From the NCBI GenBank assembly GCA_964459065.1, contig CAYWMN010000041.1, forward strand, positions 1 through 20,575: 20,575 bases of DNA. The letters are read 5' to 3'. Within the stretch, counting starts at the first letter, position 1; each line of letters begins with the position of its first letter. Both the position numbers and the translations under genes were made by a program. Positions 8,652 to 15,986 of the stretch are shown here, piece after piece. The stretch comes from JAMCXS01 sp964459065. GTDB lineage: Bacteria; Acidobacteriota; Terriglobia; UBA7540. The notes below the pieces were generated by a model. It was given only the letters and a program-made list of their open reading frames with translations, was not told the DNA's origin and did not search any database.

Positions 8652-9674
8652 ATGCACCCAGACCCGCCCATGGGAGGATCGAGGAATTTGGCGCCCCGGA
8701 TCGTCGATATTCGGAACTTCAACGCACGCGAGTTTCGGCACCTGCTGCAGGCTGAATCCCAAACCTGGCTGCAAGTTCTCCATTGGAACTATGCCCCTTC
8801 GGCGGAAATCATTTCGTCCTACCTCAACGCAAAACGCTTATCAGGTTTCGCGGCACTGATCGACAACTGCATCACCGGCTACGCTCTCTACTTTCACGAA
8901 GGGTCCAAAGGCACGATCGGAAACCTGTTTGTGCTGGCAACCGACTCCTGCAACGACGCTGCAGCCCGGTTGATTGAGCAAACCCTTGCCACCCTCATCA
9001 GCATGCCGGAAGTGCGCCGGATTGAGGCACAGCTTCCACATTCTAATATCGAACAAATCAGCCCATACTTTCATGCGCGGTCGTTCCAAATTTACCGGCG
9101 CCAATTTATGACCTCTCATTTTCAATCGGCGCTGGAGGGCTTCAACCCTGCAACCGGACCCACCGCCTCCTCCGCCGGCAGGCCCTCGGCTTCCTGCGAT
9201 TTCCAATTCAGGCCCTGGGAACGCAAATACGATCACGAGGCCGTGCAACTCCTTTATCATGCCTACCAGGGCCACATCGATGCCGCTATCAACGATCAAT
9301 ACTGCACTTTTGGGGGATCAAAGCGACTGCTTGAGAGTATCGTACGACAACGAGGCTGCGGCGATTACTTGAGCGAGGCCTCAACGGTCGCCATTCATCG
9401 GCGGACGGGAAGGCTGGCTGGAATGCTGGCCTTGACTCAGGTGCGCCCCGGAACCGCTCACATCCCGCAAATTTCGGTTGCGGTCCCCTATCAGGGGATG
9501 GGACTGGGAACCGCATTGCTCCGAAATTCATTCAGTCAGCTGAACAGGATGGGCTTCGGGGAAATATCGCTTACCGTAACAACCTTGAACAGCCGCGCTG
9601 TGCGGCTTTATGAACGGCTGGGATTCCAGACTCTCCAGGAGTTTGGAGCTTTCGTGTGGGATCGCCCCGAATAA
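8652..9674 (+). CDS. Tandem GNAT-domain N-acetyltransferase
   Basis: About 340 residues. The C-terminal GNAT domain (about 200-340) is clear: ISVAVPYQGMGLGTALL gives the acetyl-CoA pyrophosphate loop (Q-G-M-G-L-G), and NSRAVRLYERLGF is the usual motif B. The N-terminal half (about 12-150) looks like a second, degenerate GNAT domain (ITGYALYFHEGSKGTIGNLFVL), giving the two-domain layout known from MshD-like enzymes. The substrate is unknown. The start is uncertain: the frame is open from 8412, but the residues before 8652 look non-coding. ATG 8652, ATG 8670 and TTG 8688 are all possible, the last two being near GGAGG/GAGG at 8673-8683. The neighbours give no hint of the substrate. Confidence 0.82.
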   Translation: MHPDPPMGGSRNLAPRIVDIRNFNAREFRHLLQAESQTWLQVLHWNYAPSAEIISSYLNAKRLSGFAALIDNCITGYALYFHEGSKGTIGNLFVLATDSCNDAAARLIEQTLATLISMPEVRRIEAQLPHSNIEQISPYFHARSFQIYRRQFMTSHFQSALEGFNPATGPTASSAGRPSASCDFQFRPWERKYDHEAVQLLYHAYQGHIDAAINDQYCTFGGSKRLLESIVRQRGCGDYLSEASTVAIHRRTGRLAGMLALTQVRPGTAHIPQISVAVPYQGMGLGTALLRNSFSQLNRMGFGEISLTVTTLNSRAVRLYERLGFQTLQEFGAFVWDRPE

Positions 9675-9743
9675 GGACGATGCCGGAGAAGGCCCGCCCA
9701 AGGCGCTGAAGGGTTCGGGAACCGGGGGCAGGCAGGCTCCGGG

Positions 9744-10205
9744 CTACGGGGTTTTAGCCTTCAGAAGGTCTTTGAGTTCGTCCATGAATTCGCGCACGTC
9801 TTTGAAGTCCAGATAAACCGAGGCAAAACGAACGTAGGCAACCTTGTCCAACTTGCGGAGCCGGTCCATCACTAACCCGCCCAGTTCAGAACTGGGCCGC
9901 TCCCGGTCCACGGACTCCGCCACATAGGCTTCCACTTCATCAATAATCTCTTCCAGGTGGCTCATGGAAACAGGCCGCTTCTCACAAGCCTTAAGAAGTC
10001 CCGACAGCAGCTTCTGGCGGTCAAACTTCTCCCGGTTGCCATCCTTTTTCACCACCATGTAAGGGATTTCATCAATCCGCTCGTAGGTGGTAAAGCGGCG
10101 TTCGCACTTGAGGCACTCCCGCCGCCGCCGGATGGTATCTCCAATCTTTCCGGCCCGGGAATCCACGACTTTATCTTCCGCATAACCACAGAAAGGACAA
10201 CGCAT
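9744..10205 (-). CDS. nrdR: Transcriptional repressor NrdR
   Basis: Nucleotide-sensing repressor of ribonucleotide reductase genes. It is 153 residues, as usual. The N-terminal zinc ribbon has CPFC (C3, C6) and CLKC (C31, C34); the DSR and TIRRRRECLKCERRFTTYER segments are diagnostic. The ATP-cone domain follows (VVKKDGNREKFDRQKLLSGL to about residue 138). GAGG lies close upstream of the ATG at 10205. It follows the flippase-like gene by 93 bases on the same strand and converges with the GNAT gene. No clear NrdR box was seen in the window, as expected since no nrd gene is present. Confidence 0.97.
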   Translation of the reverse strand: MRCPFCGYAEDKVVDSRAGKIGDTIRRRRECLKCERRFTTYERIDEIPYMVVKKDGNREKFDRQKLLSGLLKACEKRPVSMSHLEEIIDEVEAYVAESVDRERPSSELGGLVMDRLRKLDKVAYVRFASVYLDFKDVREFMDELKDLLKAKTP

Positions 10206-10298
10206 AACACCTCATTCTCACCCGGTCGGAGCGGGCTCCGGCAGGTCGCAGCTGAAAACTTCCAGTCCGCGGGGAACACGCCCGGGAGGCGCCTGGCG

Positions 10299-11381
10299 CT
10301 AGGAATCTCCCGCCGCTGCTTCCCGTTCCATCTCTTCTTCTTGAGTAATCGCCTCAAGCCGCCGAATGCTGAGGCCCTCGGGAATAAGCAGCACCAGGCC
10401 CAGAACGATGACGGGCACGCACATCAAAAGCCAGAGAAGGATTGAGGCGCCCGCCGCAACATCGGCGGCAACTGCAAAAACTTCTGTCAGCGCCAGAATA
10501 ATCCCCACCTGATACCCGCCGCCGATGCCAGGGAATTGCACGATCAGTCCCAACGACGCGCAAAACATCACCAAACCGGCCGCCATCCAGCTCAAATGTG
10601 CCAACCCGCCCCCCAGGCTCTTGAGACCCAGCCAGAAAATGGTGGCGTTTGTGCACCACAAGACAACGGTCAGCACCGCGCTAGCCGCAAAATCTGGCAG
10701 GCTCTGGACAACCTGAAGCCCTTCGGCAAAGGACTCCAAAAAATGCACCGCGTGATGTTGAAATCGGTGGGGAAGAAAGCGGACTATTCGCAACAACCAG
10801 GCCATAATCGCCTTGGTCTTCAGCCGGTAGGCGACCAGGCAGGATACCACCAGCAAGGTCAAGGCCAGCATCACGTCTCCGGCCCGGTGCATCACCGTCA
10901 ACAGATGCCCGCCGGCAGAAGTCATCAGATTCTGAGGAATCAAGAAAAGCGCCACCGAAAACAACAGGGCCAGGCTGATCGAGTCAAAGATCCGCTCCAG
11001 AAGCCAGACGGCCACCTGGGAAGAAATCGTAACGTCCTCTTTTTTGGCGATATAGGCCGGCCGCACGAACTCCCCCGGCCGCCCCACCAGGTAAATGGAG
11101 CTGAAACCAAGAACCTGGCCCACAAACAAAACCCAGAGCGACGCCTTCTTCATGGGCGCCATAAAAAACTTCCACCGGTAGGCGCGCACCAGGTAGGTGA
11201 AATAAGCGGCACCCAGCGCCAGCAACAGAAGCCCCGGACGCGCATGGACCAGAGACTCCCAACAGCGCTTCCAATCAAAGTTGCGCCATTCGGGACTTTG
11301 CCGAAGGTTATAGATAATCAGGGCCAGCACAACCGCGCTCGCACCCAACCAAATCCATTGGCGATAGCTCTTCTTCTTCAC
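10299..11381 (-). CDS. Lysylphosphatidylglycerol synthase/UPF0104-type flippase-like membrane protein
   Basis: About 360 residues with multiple membrane segments (first at WLGASAVVLALIIYNL). It matches the family of MprF-type flippase domains and UPF0104 proteins: GQVLGFSSIYLVGRPGEFVRPAYIAKKEDV carries the conserved R-P-G-E segment, and VQFPGIGGGYQVGIILAL the conserved P-x-x-G-G-x-G-x segment. The probable role is lipid translocation or membrane homeostasis; the substrate is unknown. The start is uncertain: GTG at 11381 followed by KKKSYRQW is typical of a membrane N-terminus and is chosen here; TTG at 11432 would add 17 less plausible residues. No catalytic LPG synthase domain is attached. 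It is upstream of nrdR on the same strand. Confidence 0.87.
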   Translation of the reverse strand: MKKKSYRQWIWLGASAVVLALIIYNLRQSPEWRNFDWKRCWESLVHARPGLLLLALGAAYFTYLVRAYRWKFFMAPMKKASLWVLFVGQVLGFSSIYLVGRPGEFVRPAYIAKKEDVTISSQVAVWLLERIFDSISLALLFSVALFLIPQNLMTSAGGHLLTVMHRAGDVMLALTLLVVSCLVAYRLKTKAIMAWLLRIVRFLPHRFQHHAVHFLESFAEGLQVVQSLPDFAASAVLTVVLWCTNATIFWLGLKSLGGGLAHLSWMAAGLVMFCASLGLIVQFPGIGGGYQVGIILALTEVFAVAADVAAGASILLWLLMCVPVIVLGLVLLIPEGLSIRRLEAITQEEEMEREAAAGDS

Positions 11382-11721
11382 AATGTTCTCGTCACTGGCA
11401 TTCGCCGGCCAGTCGGCCAGGGGCCGGGCCAATTAAACGCGGGAATCGCCAGCCTTGCCCCGCCCGTCCGTCAGGAACGTGCCGGAACCGGACACCCGGC
11501 GTCCGCTGCTCCGCGTCCGCCGGCGCGATTGCCGCAAAAGGAATTATAGCGCGGGAATTCAACTGCCCAAGAAAGATCGTGCTTTCATGGGACGAGAACG
11601 AAACTTCACTGCCATCGGATAAGACAAGAACTTCCGTTTCGGGCGACCGCGCTGTAATGCTACCACCTTCAGAACATACGGCTGGCCTTCGTATTCCCGG
11701 CAGGCACTGGCAAGCACGTTC
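11382..11721. other. Gap without an identifiable gene
   Basis: About 340 bases. The minus strand holds a short reading frame (about 47 codons, ending near 11561) directly after the LssY_C gene; it is Arg/Lys-rich and matches nothing I recognise. The part near 11480-11530 is very GC-rich and contains the heptamer CGGACGC twice, eight bases apart (minus strand). The promoter of the flippase-like gene should be here, but no convincing hexamers were found. Confidence 0.4.
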
Positions 11722-12990
11722 CTAAGGCGATTTCAGATTGATCACCAGAATTTTGCCGTCAGTTTCCCATGCGCCGCCGGTGGCCGTATGCCCCGAGTGC
11801 AAGGGATGGGGCGGCATCACCAGTTCTTCGGCAGCCACAAGCCCCGTCATGCCGAGATCGGCGCCCACTTTGGCCCGCTCCTCGTCAACGTGGGGATTGG
11901 TGGCATGGGAAATGACGCCCGGATGGATGTCGATGCCGTTGTCGTGATCGGCAGCGACCAACCAGATTTGTCTGCCTCCCGCCGTAGTCGCCGGAGCCTT
12001 CCAGATGCGCAGGTGGTGGCGATTGGCAAAGGTGTTCAGCATCTTTTCAAAAGCCATGTCCTGCGGCCTTCCATAAACATACAGGGTCGACATGGGTGCG
12101 GCCTCATAGCCCTTGCCGACAATCACCGCCTGAAGAGTTTTCCAGAGCGGCGTTCCTTTTTCCTCATCGGCATGAGTCCAGCCGGCCTTAGCAAACGCCG
12201 TCCGAATTTCCTGCTCGCTCCCAATCAGAACCAGATTCACAACGCCGCCCAGGGTTCCCTTCTTGCTGGCGACGCGCTTAGGGGAGTGCGCCAGGAGTTC
12301 GAGAACCGTCTGCTTCAAAACCGCAGGAATCTGCCGCGTAAATTCGGGCGGAAAATTTCCCACAACAGCCAGGGGCTTATCCAGAGTCAGAAAGAACTCC
12401 GTTCCCGCGGGGTAGGAAATGGCCGTATTCGGCGCACCGCGCGCCGAACCGCCGCTCTGCTGGGTCTGTCCAGAATCCGCCTTCCCAAGCTTTTGCATGG
12501 CGCTGTTAAGCAGTGTAACCGGCAACTCGCTCGCCAGCACCCCCACAATGGTCCCATCAGGCCGAACGTGCTCGCGGGCGTTATCGACTCCGCTGACGTG
12601 GCCCGACAAAGCAATGGCAGGCTCCCCTGGAACTTGCAAAGAGTCAAAGTGCAACAGAAGTTTGGCCCGGTCGGTCGGACTGGAAGAAGGGATCAATTTA
12701 GCGATCCGCCCGCTCACGACGGCTCCCAGAGGAATCGCAACACCGCCGGGCCCGCGCACGGACCGCTCAACCTCGGCTTTCACCACCTGCTGCAATCGCG
12801 AACCCGTTGTGCTGACTGGCGTTTTAAGACGCAGATATAGAACCGTGCCCGCAGGCACCGTGTGCAGCGATGAATTCTGAACCGACGCCGCAGATTGCGG
12901 CTTTGCAACGGGAGGAGCCTGCGCCTGGCCAATAAGGCTGGAGCTGAATGCTGCGATGAGGAGCGTGAGAAGACTTATGCGGTAAAACAT
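11722..12990 (-). CDS. Secreted LssY_C-domain protein with an N-terminal TrbI-like barrel domain
   Basis: 422 residues. A Sec signal peptide covers about residues 1-25 (cleavage near QAQA). Residues 44-135 (PAGTVLYLRLKTPVSTTGSR..., VAIPLGAVVSGRI) resemble the small beta-barrel of TrbI/VirB10-like proteins often seen in acidobacterial secreted proteins. A repeat of the same kind starts at about 194 (YPAGTEFFLTLDKPL). Residues 245-390 match the LssY C-terminal domain: VNLVLIGSEQEIRTAFAKAGW, STLYVYGRPQDMAFEK, RHHLRIWKAP, ADHDNGIDI and NPHVDEERAKVGADL. The function of LssY_C is not established. The protein probably acts in the periplasm or at the surface. It lies 158 bases downstream of the DHH gene on the same strand, so a shared transcript is possible but not required. 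Confidence 0.8.
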   Translation of the reverse strand: MFYRISLLTLLIAAFSSSLIGQAQAPPVAKPQSAASVQNSSLHTVPAGTVLYLRLKTPVSTTGSRLQQVVKAEVERSVRGPGGVAIPLGAVVSGRIAKLIPSSSPTDRAKLLLHFDSLQVPGEPAIALSGHVSGVDNAREHVRPDGTIVGVLASELPVTLLNSAMQKLGKADSGQTQQSGGSARGAPNTAISYPAGTEFFLTLDKPLAVVGNFPPEFTRQIPAVLKQTVLELLAHSPKRVASKKGTLGGVVNLVLIGSEQEIRTAFAKAGWTHADEEKGTPLWKTLQAVIVGKGYEAAPMSTLYVYGRPQDMAFEKMLNTFANRHHLRIWKAPATTAGGRQIWLVAADHDNGIDIHPGVISHATNPHVDEERAKVGADLGMTGLVAAEELVMPPHPLHSGHTATGGAWETDGKILVINLKSP

Positions 12991-13148
12991 GGCATCGCCG
13001 TCCCCGGGAACTTTCCACTATGGAGAATTGGATGCGCGCTCAAGCCGCCAAGAGGCCTGCATCCCTTCCTTCATTGCCGACAGTGCGTCCGCACCCGTCG
13101 CCGTCAAACAGGACGGACCCGTCTTTGAAAATATCAGAAGAAGGTGTC

Positions 13149-14111
13149 TTAACGAAGCGTGGACCGAAGTCCGCCCACAATCTCGACCGCAATCTCATGC
13201 CCGCGCTCAAGATCCCCCGGAGGCAATGAAATCGCGGCGACTTTGGCATGTCCGCCGCCGCCATACTGCTCACAAATGGAGGCGAGGTTGGCGCCCTTCG
13301 GCATGGGATTCCACGGGTTGCTGCCCACCGCAATCTTGGTGCGTTCCTTCGATTGGCTTAAAGCAACATTGTAAACAGCTTCGGGAAACAGGTAATAAGG
13401 GATGAATTTGTTAAAGCCCTCAAAATCCTGATCAGAAATATCAAGGAAAACAACGTGATCGCGCAGCTCGGCGCGGTTGCGGATGACTTCCATCGTGCGC
13501 AAGTGCTTTTCGTACAACCGCTGAAAAGCCGAGCGAATATGGGGGAGCGCTGCAATTTCGCCAAGAGGCCTGGAAATCAGCAGCGGAATCAACTCTGCGG
13601 CAAAGTCATGAGACTCCGCCCCTTCAATCACCAGCGTGATCTGCGTGGCCGGCTCCCGCATCTCAACCGCCATTCTGGCATCCGGGTATTGCGCGCCGTC
13701 AATGAGATCGGCCCAGTGAACGAGTTCCTCAAGGTCGGGAGGTTGAAAATTGAACTTGGTCGCGGCAATGTGGGCGATGAATTTTGTGCAAGAGCGGAAA
13801 TCCGGCCCGTAAAATTTCTTGCCGCTCGCGTCCTGCTTAAAATGCGTTGCATCCGCTTCCGTCAGGAAGGCGCTTTGATGATGATCAAACCACCACGTCA
13901 AGCGCGGCGAACTGGAGTACTTGAAATCGACGATAACGTTTTCCTCGCCATTGAAAATGTTATCCTCGAACAGCTGCCCGGCCCGGTGCAGCAATCCGTG
14001 GTAATGGAACTCCGCCTGGGGGTCGATCACCTCGCGATAAAAACGGGAAAACACCGCCGCTGAACATGCGCCGTCAAAGCACCGATTATGGAAGCAAACC
14101 CGAACATTCAT
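13149..14111 (-). CDS. DHH-superfamily phosphoesterase (NrnB/COG2404-like)
   Basis: 320 residues. Predicted metal-dependent phosphodiesterase acting on short oligonucleotides or (cyclic) nucleotides; the exact substrate is not readable. Motif I is FHNRCFDGACSA (H8, D13), the variant of COG2404-type proteins; motif II is VIVDFKYS (D62); the DHH motif itself is FDHHQSA (D76-H77-H78); motif IV is WADLIDGA (D135). The DHHA1 RNA-binding domain ends in YGGGGHAKVAAISL (284-288 GGGGH). ATG at 14111 is supported by AGGA at suitable spacing. A TTGACA at 14197-14202 (minus strand) lies 85 bases upstream and may be part of its promoter, though no good -10 follows. Confidence 0.88.
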   Translation of the reverse strand: MNVRVCFHNRCFDGACSAAVFSRFYREVIDPQAEFHYHGLLHRAGQLFEDNIFNGEENVIVDFKYSSSPRLTWWFDHHQSAFLTEADATHFKQDASGKKFYGPDFRSCTKFIAHIAATKFNFQPPDLEELVHWADLIDGAQYPDARMAVEMREPATQITLVIEGAESHDFAAELIPLLISRPLGEIAALPHIRSAFQRLYEKHLRTMEVIRNRAELRDHVVFLDISDQDFEGFNKFIPYYLFPEAVYNVALSQSKERTKIAVGSNPWNPMPKGANLASICEQYGGGGHAKVAAISLPPGDLERGHEIAVEIVGGLRSTLR

Positions 14112-14694
14112 TATTTCCTGCCAACGCTCCTTGCCCTATCTGGATGATGTAGGGTAACTCTGTAGAATTTGCTAACTTGCGCTGCCAGCCGAAAATTGTC
14201 AAGAGAAAAGCGGAAAAAAATTCCGAAAGCATTTTCCCAGATGTTCGACTGGTTCTGTTTGGCGCGCCGAATCGTGCCAAGTCCGGTATGAATTCCAGCT
14301 TTTCGATCCGCCCGGTCCCTCTGCCAAAGCATCCTGCGGCGCTGGCCGCTACAGGCCCTGAACGGGACGGGAACAGCTGGGTCGCAACCCCGTCTACGGA
14401 ACATTTATTCTTAACACAGGCTCAGGGTTCGTTCAATGAACGACCGGGGGCAAGGTCATAAAAGGAAAGGAACTCAAAATCCTGGGGGTGGCAAAAGCAA
14501 CCAGGGGTGGACCGGAAACAAAGCCAGGAGGTTTGTGCTGCAGGTCAACCTGAGAGCGCAAGTCTTGCTTTCAAGAGAAGTGGAAAGGGAAATACCGCGA
14601 AACTTAATCGAAAACTCGGCCACCCAGCGCCTCCTGCCGGCTTGAGTCGTATTGCAGGCTCGCAGGAAAGCGCTGTCGACCTTACTTACCCAAC
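14112..14694. other. Gene-poor gap
   Basis: About 580 bases. Short open frames exist on both strands (for example 14436-14645 plus, 14177-14461 plus), but none has a recognisable product, coding-like composition or a good ribosome site. A 15-base near-perfect palindrome (arms TCGTTCA/TGAACGA) lies near 14430-14446. I see no RNA gene consensus here. Confidence 0.45.
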
Positions 14695-14877
14695 TTACCC
14701 ATGAAACGGCCGCCGCCGATGAACCTCAGAACCCTGTTCCGTGGGCTTCTGCAACTTATCAATCGCCAGCCAAACGAGGAGCGCCAAAGGGAAATAGAGA
14801 GCCACCGCAACAGCCATAAACCTGAAGGCCTCCGCCATCGCCGGAAGCACCAAAATCGTTAAGTATGTTAAACCCAT
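14695..14877 (-). CDS. Small integral membrane protein, 60 residues
   Basis: MGLTYLTILVLPAMAEAFRF begins a protein with two adjacent hydrophobic stretches (about residues 3-16 and 18-38) and a charged tail (DKLQKPTEQGSEVHRRRPFHG). It is not recognised. The ATG at 14877 has a strong ribosome site, GGGGGAGGGG, about nine bases upstream; a longer in-frame version from 14925 would run through that site and is less likely. It lies 239 bases downstream of tRNA-Leu on the same strand. The good ribosome site and membrane profile make it a credible small gene, but it could still be chance. Confidence 0.5.
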   Translation of the reverse strand: MGLTYLTILVLPAMAEAFRFMAVAVALYFPLALLVWLAIDKLQKPTEQGSEVHRRRPFHG

Positions 14878-15116
14878 AACATTTCCCCTCCCCCTTAAAG
14901 CGTGGAACCTTTTCACATGCGTCAAGTCTATTTAAGCACCGCCTGCGAAACGCCTCAATGGCACCAAGGTACCAATTCAGGGACAACTACGGGCAGTTTC
15001 AAGGCGTGCGCAGACGCACGGCCGATACATTGGCCTGCCACGGGCCAGCGACTGATTGGTAATCGGCTAACTCCGAGAAATCATGAATCAAAGGCGGCGG
15101 GAACGATTCAAATAGC

Positions 15117-15201
15117 TGGTGCGAAAGGGGGGACTCGAACCCCCACCCCTTGCGGGACCAGATCCTAAGTCTGGCGCGTCTGCCAATTCCGCCACTTTCG
15201 C
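15117..15201 (-). tRNA. tRNA-Leu, anticodon UAG, with encoded CCA
   Basis: On the minus strand the acceptor arms GCGAAAG (from 15201) and CTTTCGC pair fully, followed by discriminator A and a genomic CCA (15119-15117). The anticodon stem CCAGA/TCTGG encloses loop CTTAGGA, giving anticodon TAG (codon CUA). A long variable arm (CCC-GCAA-GGG) marks class II, and the T arm is GGGGG-TTCGAGT-CCCCC. All of this identifies a leucine tRNA. Confidence 0.97.
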
Positions 15202-15396
15202 GTGGTTCCTAATCATGTTTACATTCAATGACTTATCTTGGCAAGATCGTTCCTCGCTTTGATCACTCCCTTGTGGTGTGCCCGCAGGTGTGCCCAAACC
15301 ACCCCAAGAGTCCATTTTCACTACCTGCCCGATATATTCATCCAGACGTAAGGCGGCCTCCTGAAGTGACCTGCCTGAGATTTTGTACCAATCCAA
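15202..15396 (-). pseudogene. Possible C-terminal remnant of a tyrosine integrase next to tRNA-Leu
   Basis: The minus strand reads SGRSLQEAALRLDEYIGQVV, then a segment with LGTPAGTPQG, and stays open into the tRNA gene. Amphipathic helix followed by Gly/Thr/Pro-rich tail resembles the poorly conserved C-termini of tyrosine integrases that sit next to tRNA genes. An in-frame stop lies just upstream (near 15409), and no catalytic R/H/Y motifs remain, so at best this is a tail fragment. It may also be chance: the resemblance is from memory of tail style, not from a diagnostic motif. The fragment lies on the 5' side of the tRNA, not at its 3' end, which is less usual for an integration scar. Confidence 0.28.
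15216..15244 (-). promoter_or_regulatory. Possible promoter of tRNA-Leu
   Basis: On the minus strand TTGCCA (15239-15244) and TAAACA (15216-15221) are 17 bases apart, with the tRNA beginning 15 bases further on. Spacing and position suit a sigma-70 promoter, but the -10 box matches consensus poorly. Confidence 0.35.
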
Positions 15397-15434
15397 TTGA
15401 GAGAGTCTACATCACTTTGAGCGGCCCAGGTTTT

Positions 15435-15596
15435 TTAGACCACTTCCAGAGTGAGTTTTTCGGCTTCTTTGGGGCCTTTCAGGTCGCGGCTAGCCGCGAC
15501 CTGAAAGGCGAACTCGTTCGGCGTCCTCTCACCTTCAGGACTGGAAATCATAACAGTTGCGGCCCGGCTGGAAGGAACATCAATCAGCGAATTCAT
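15435..15596 (-). CDS. Short putative reading frame, 53 residues, containing the 36-bp palindrome
   Basis: From ATG at 15596 the minus strand encodes MNSLIDVPSSRAATVMISSP, continues through NEFAFQVAASRDLKGPKEAE and ends TLEVV. The composition (Glu/Lys/Ala, hydrophilic helix at the end) looks coding-like, but no ribosome site is evident and no family is recognised. The palindrome encodes AFQVAASRDLKG identically on either strand. It may be a remnant of a larger gene, as the upstream frame is closed by a TGA. Confidence 0.25.
   Translation of the reverse strand: MNSLIDVPSSRAATVMISSPEGERTPNEFAFQVAASRDLKGPKEAEKLTLEVV
15474..15509. repeat. 36-bp perfect palindrome
   Basis: Left half GCCTTTCAGGTCGCGGCT (15474-15491) is followed directly by its exact reverse complement (15492-15509), 18 bases per arm with no spacer. 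No T-run follows on either strand, so it is not a standard terminator. It could be an operator, a recombination or replication structure, or the trace of a mobile element. Confidence 0.9.
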
Positions 15597-15689
15597 CGCT
15601 CGGTGCTCACTCAATGAGGCGTTGGAAACATGCCAGCATCCGCCAAAGCATTTGCTGGCGCGCGGACAATCTCACAGGAGATTTCTCCA

Positions 15690-15875
15690 ATGCAGCCAAG
15701 TGTCACGGAAGCTGTGGTTTCCTTGAAAACTCTATGCGGAAGGGCTCTTCTGGTGCTACGATTCTTCGCTAAGGCTATCTTTAGCCGAGAGTTAGCACCA
15801 AGCTATGAAGAGCCAGAAGACCAAGAGCCCTGGTGGCCGGTCCAGCACACGCCGGCCAAAGACGGGGAGTTATAA
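15690..15875 (+). CDS. Short putative reading frame, 61 residues, good ribosome site
   Basis: MQPSVTEAVVSLKTLCGRAL starts at 15690, nine bases after AGGAG (15676-15680), an ideal layout. The product has an amphipathic hydrophobic N-terminal half and an acidic, Trp-containing tail (EEPEDQEPWWPVQ). It is not recognised. The frame runs across the hairpin at 15743-15814 and overlaps the ribbon-helix-helix-like gene in another frame, so it may be a leader peptide or chance. Confidence 0.3.
   Translation: MQPSVTEAVVSLKTLCGRALLVLRFFAKAIFSRELAPSYEEPEDQEPWWPVQHTPAKDGEL
15743..15814. repeat. Long bulged inverted repeat with an inner hairpin
   Basis: GGCTCTTC-TGGTGCTA (15743-15758) pairs with TAGCACCA (15793-15800) and GAAGAGCC (15807-15814): 16 base pairs interrupted by a six-base bulge on the 3' side. 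A second small stem (GGCTA 15773-15777 with TAGCC 15782-15786) lies inside. The 3' arm and bulge include the ATG (15805-15807) of the following small gene. Confidence 0.8.
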
Positions 15876-15986
15876 GCCCATTCTCGTGGCCCTCAGCGAC
15901 GAAGAACGAGCGTTCATTGAAGCGGCCGCGGACCGAATCAAAGGGAATTGGCCGCTTCAGTTGTAGGAGGCTGGGGACGCGTTTGA
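15805..15986 (+). pseudogene. Frameshifted ribbon-helix-helix-like (mobilome antitoxin/MobC-type) small gene
   Basis: From ATG 15805 the plus strand encodes a basic N-terminus (MKSQKTKSPGGRSSTRRPKT), then a ribbon-helix-helix-like core YKPILVALSDEERAFIEAAA, and stops early at TAG 15964 after KGNWPLQL. Moving one base back near 15954 continues as A-S-V-V-G-G-W-G-R-V to TGA 15984. Together this resembles the second helix of such proteins (KGNWPLA.FVV.AG), so a single-base indel probably broke the gene. Related basic-tailed RHH proteins act as antitoxins or mobilisation accessory factors; that role is inferred. No ribosome site is evident before 15805, and the start codon lies in the 3' arm of a strong hairpin. 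Confidence 0.5.

Noticed and set aside
10536..11549. 337-residue plus-strand frame
   Set aside because: Antisense of the flippase-like membrane protein; Gln/His/Arg-rich translation without motifs.
11561..11725. Short basic minus-strand frame after the LssY_C gene (GQPYVLKVVALQRGRPKRKF)
   Set aside because: No start codon with a ribosome site and no family recognised; may be chance, so only mentioned in the gap entry.
11788..12840. 350-residue plus-strand frame
   Set aside because: Antisense of the LssY_C protein; low-complexity basic translation and no recognised domain.
14174..14202. TTGACA upstream of the DHH gene as a promoter
   Set aside because: The -35 match is perfect, but no -10-like hexamer lies 16-18 bases downstream; too weak to list as a promoter.
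15088..15396. 102-residue minus-strand frame through tRNA-Leu
   Set aside because: The part AKVAELADAPDLGSG is the familiar false translation of a leucine tRNA; only the stretch before it could be a gene tail.
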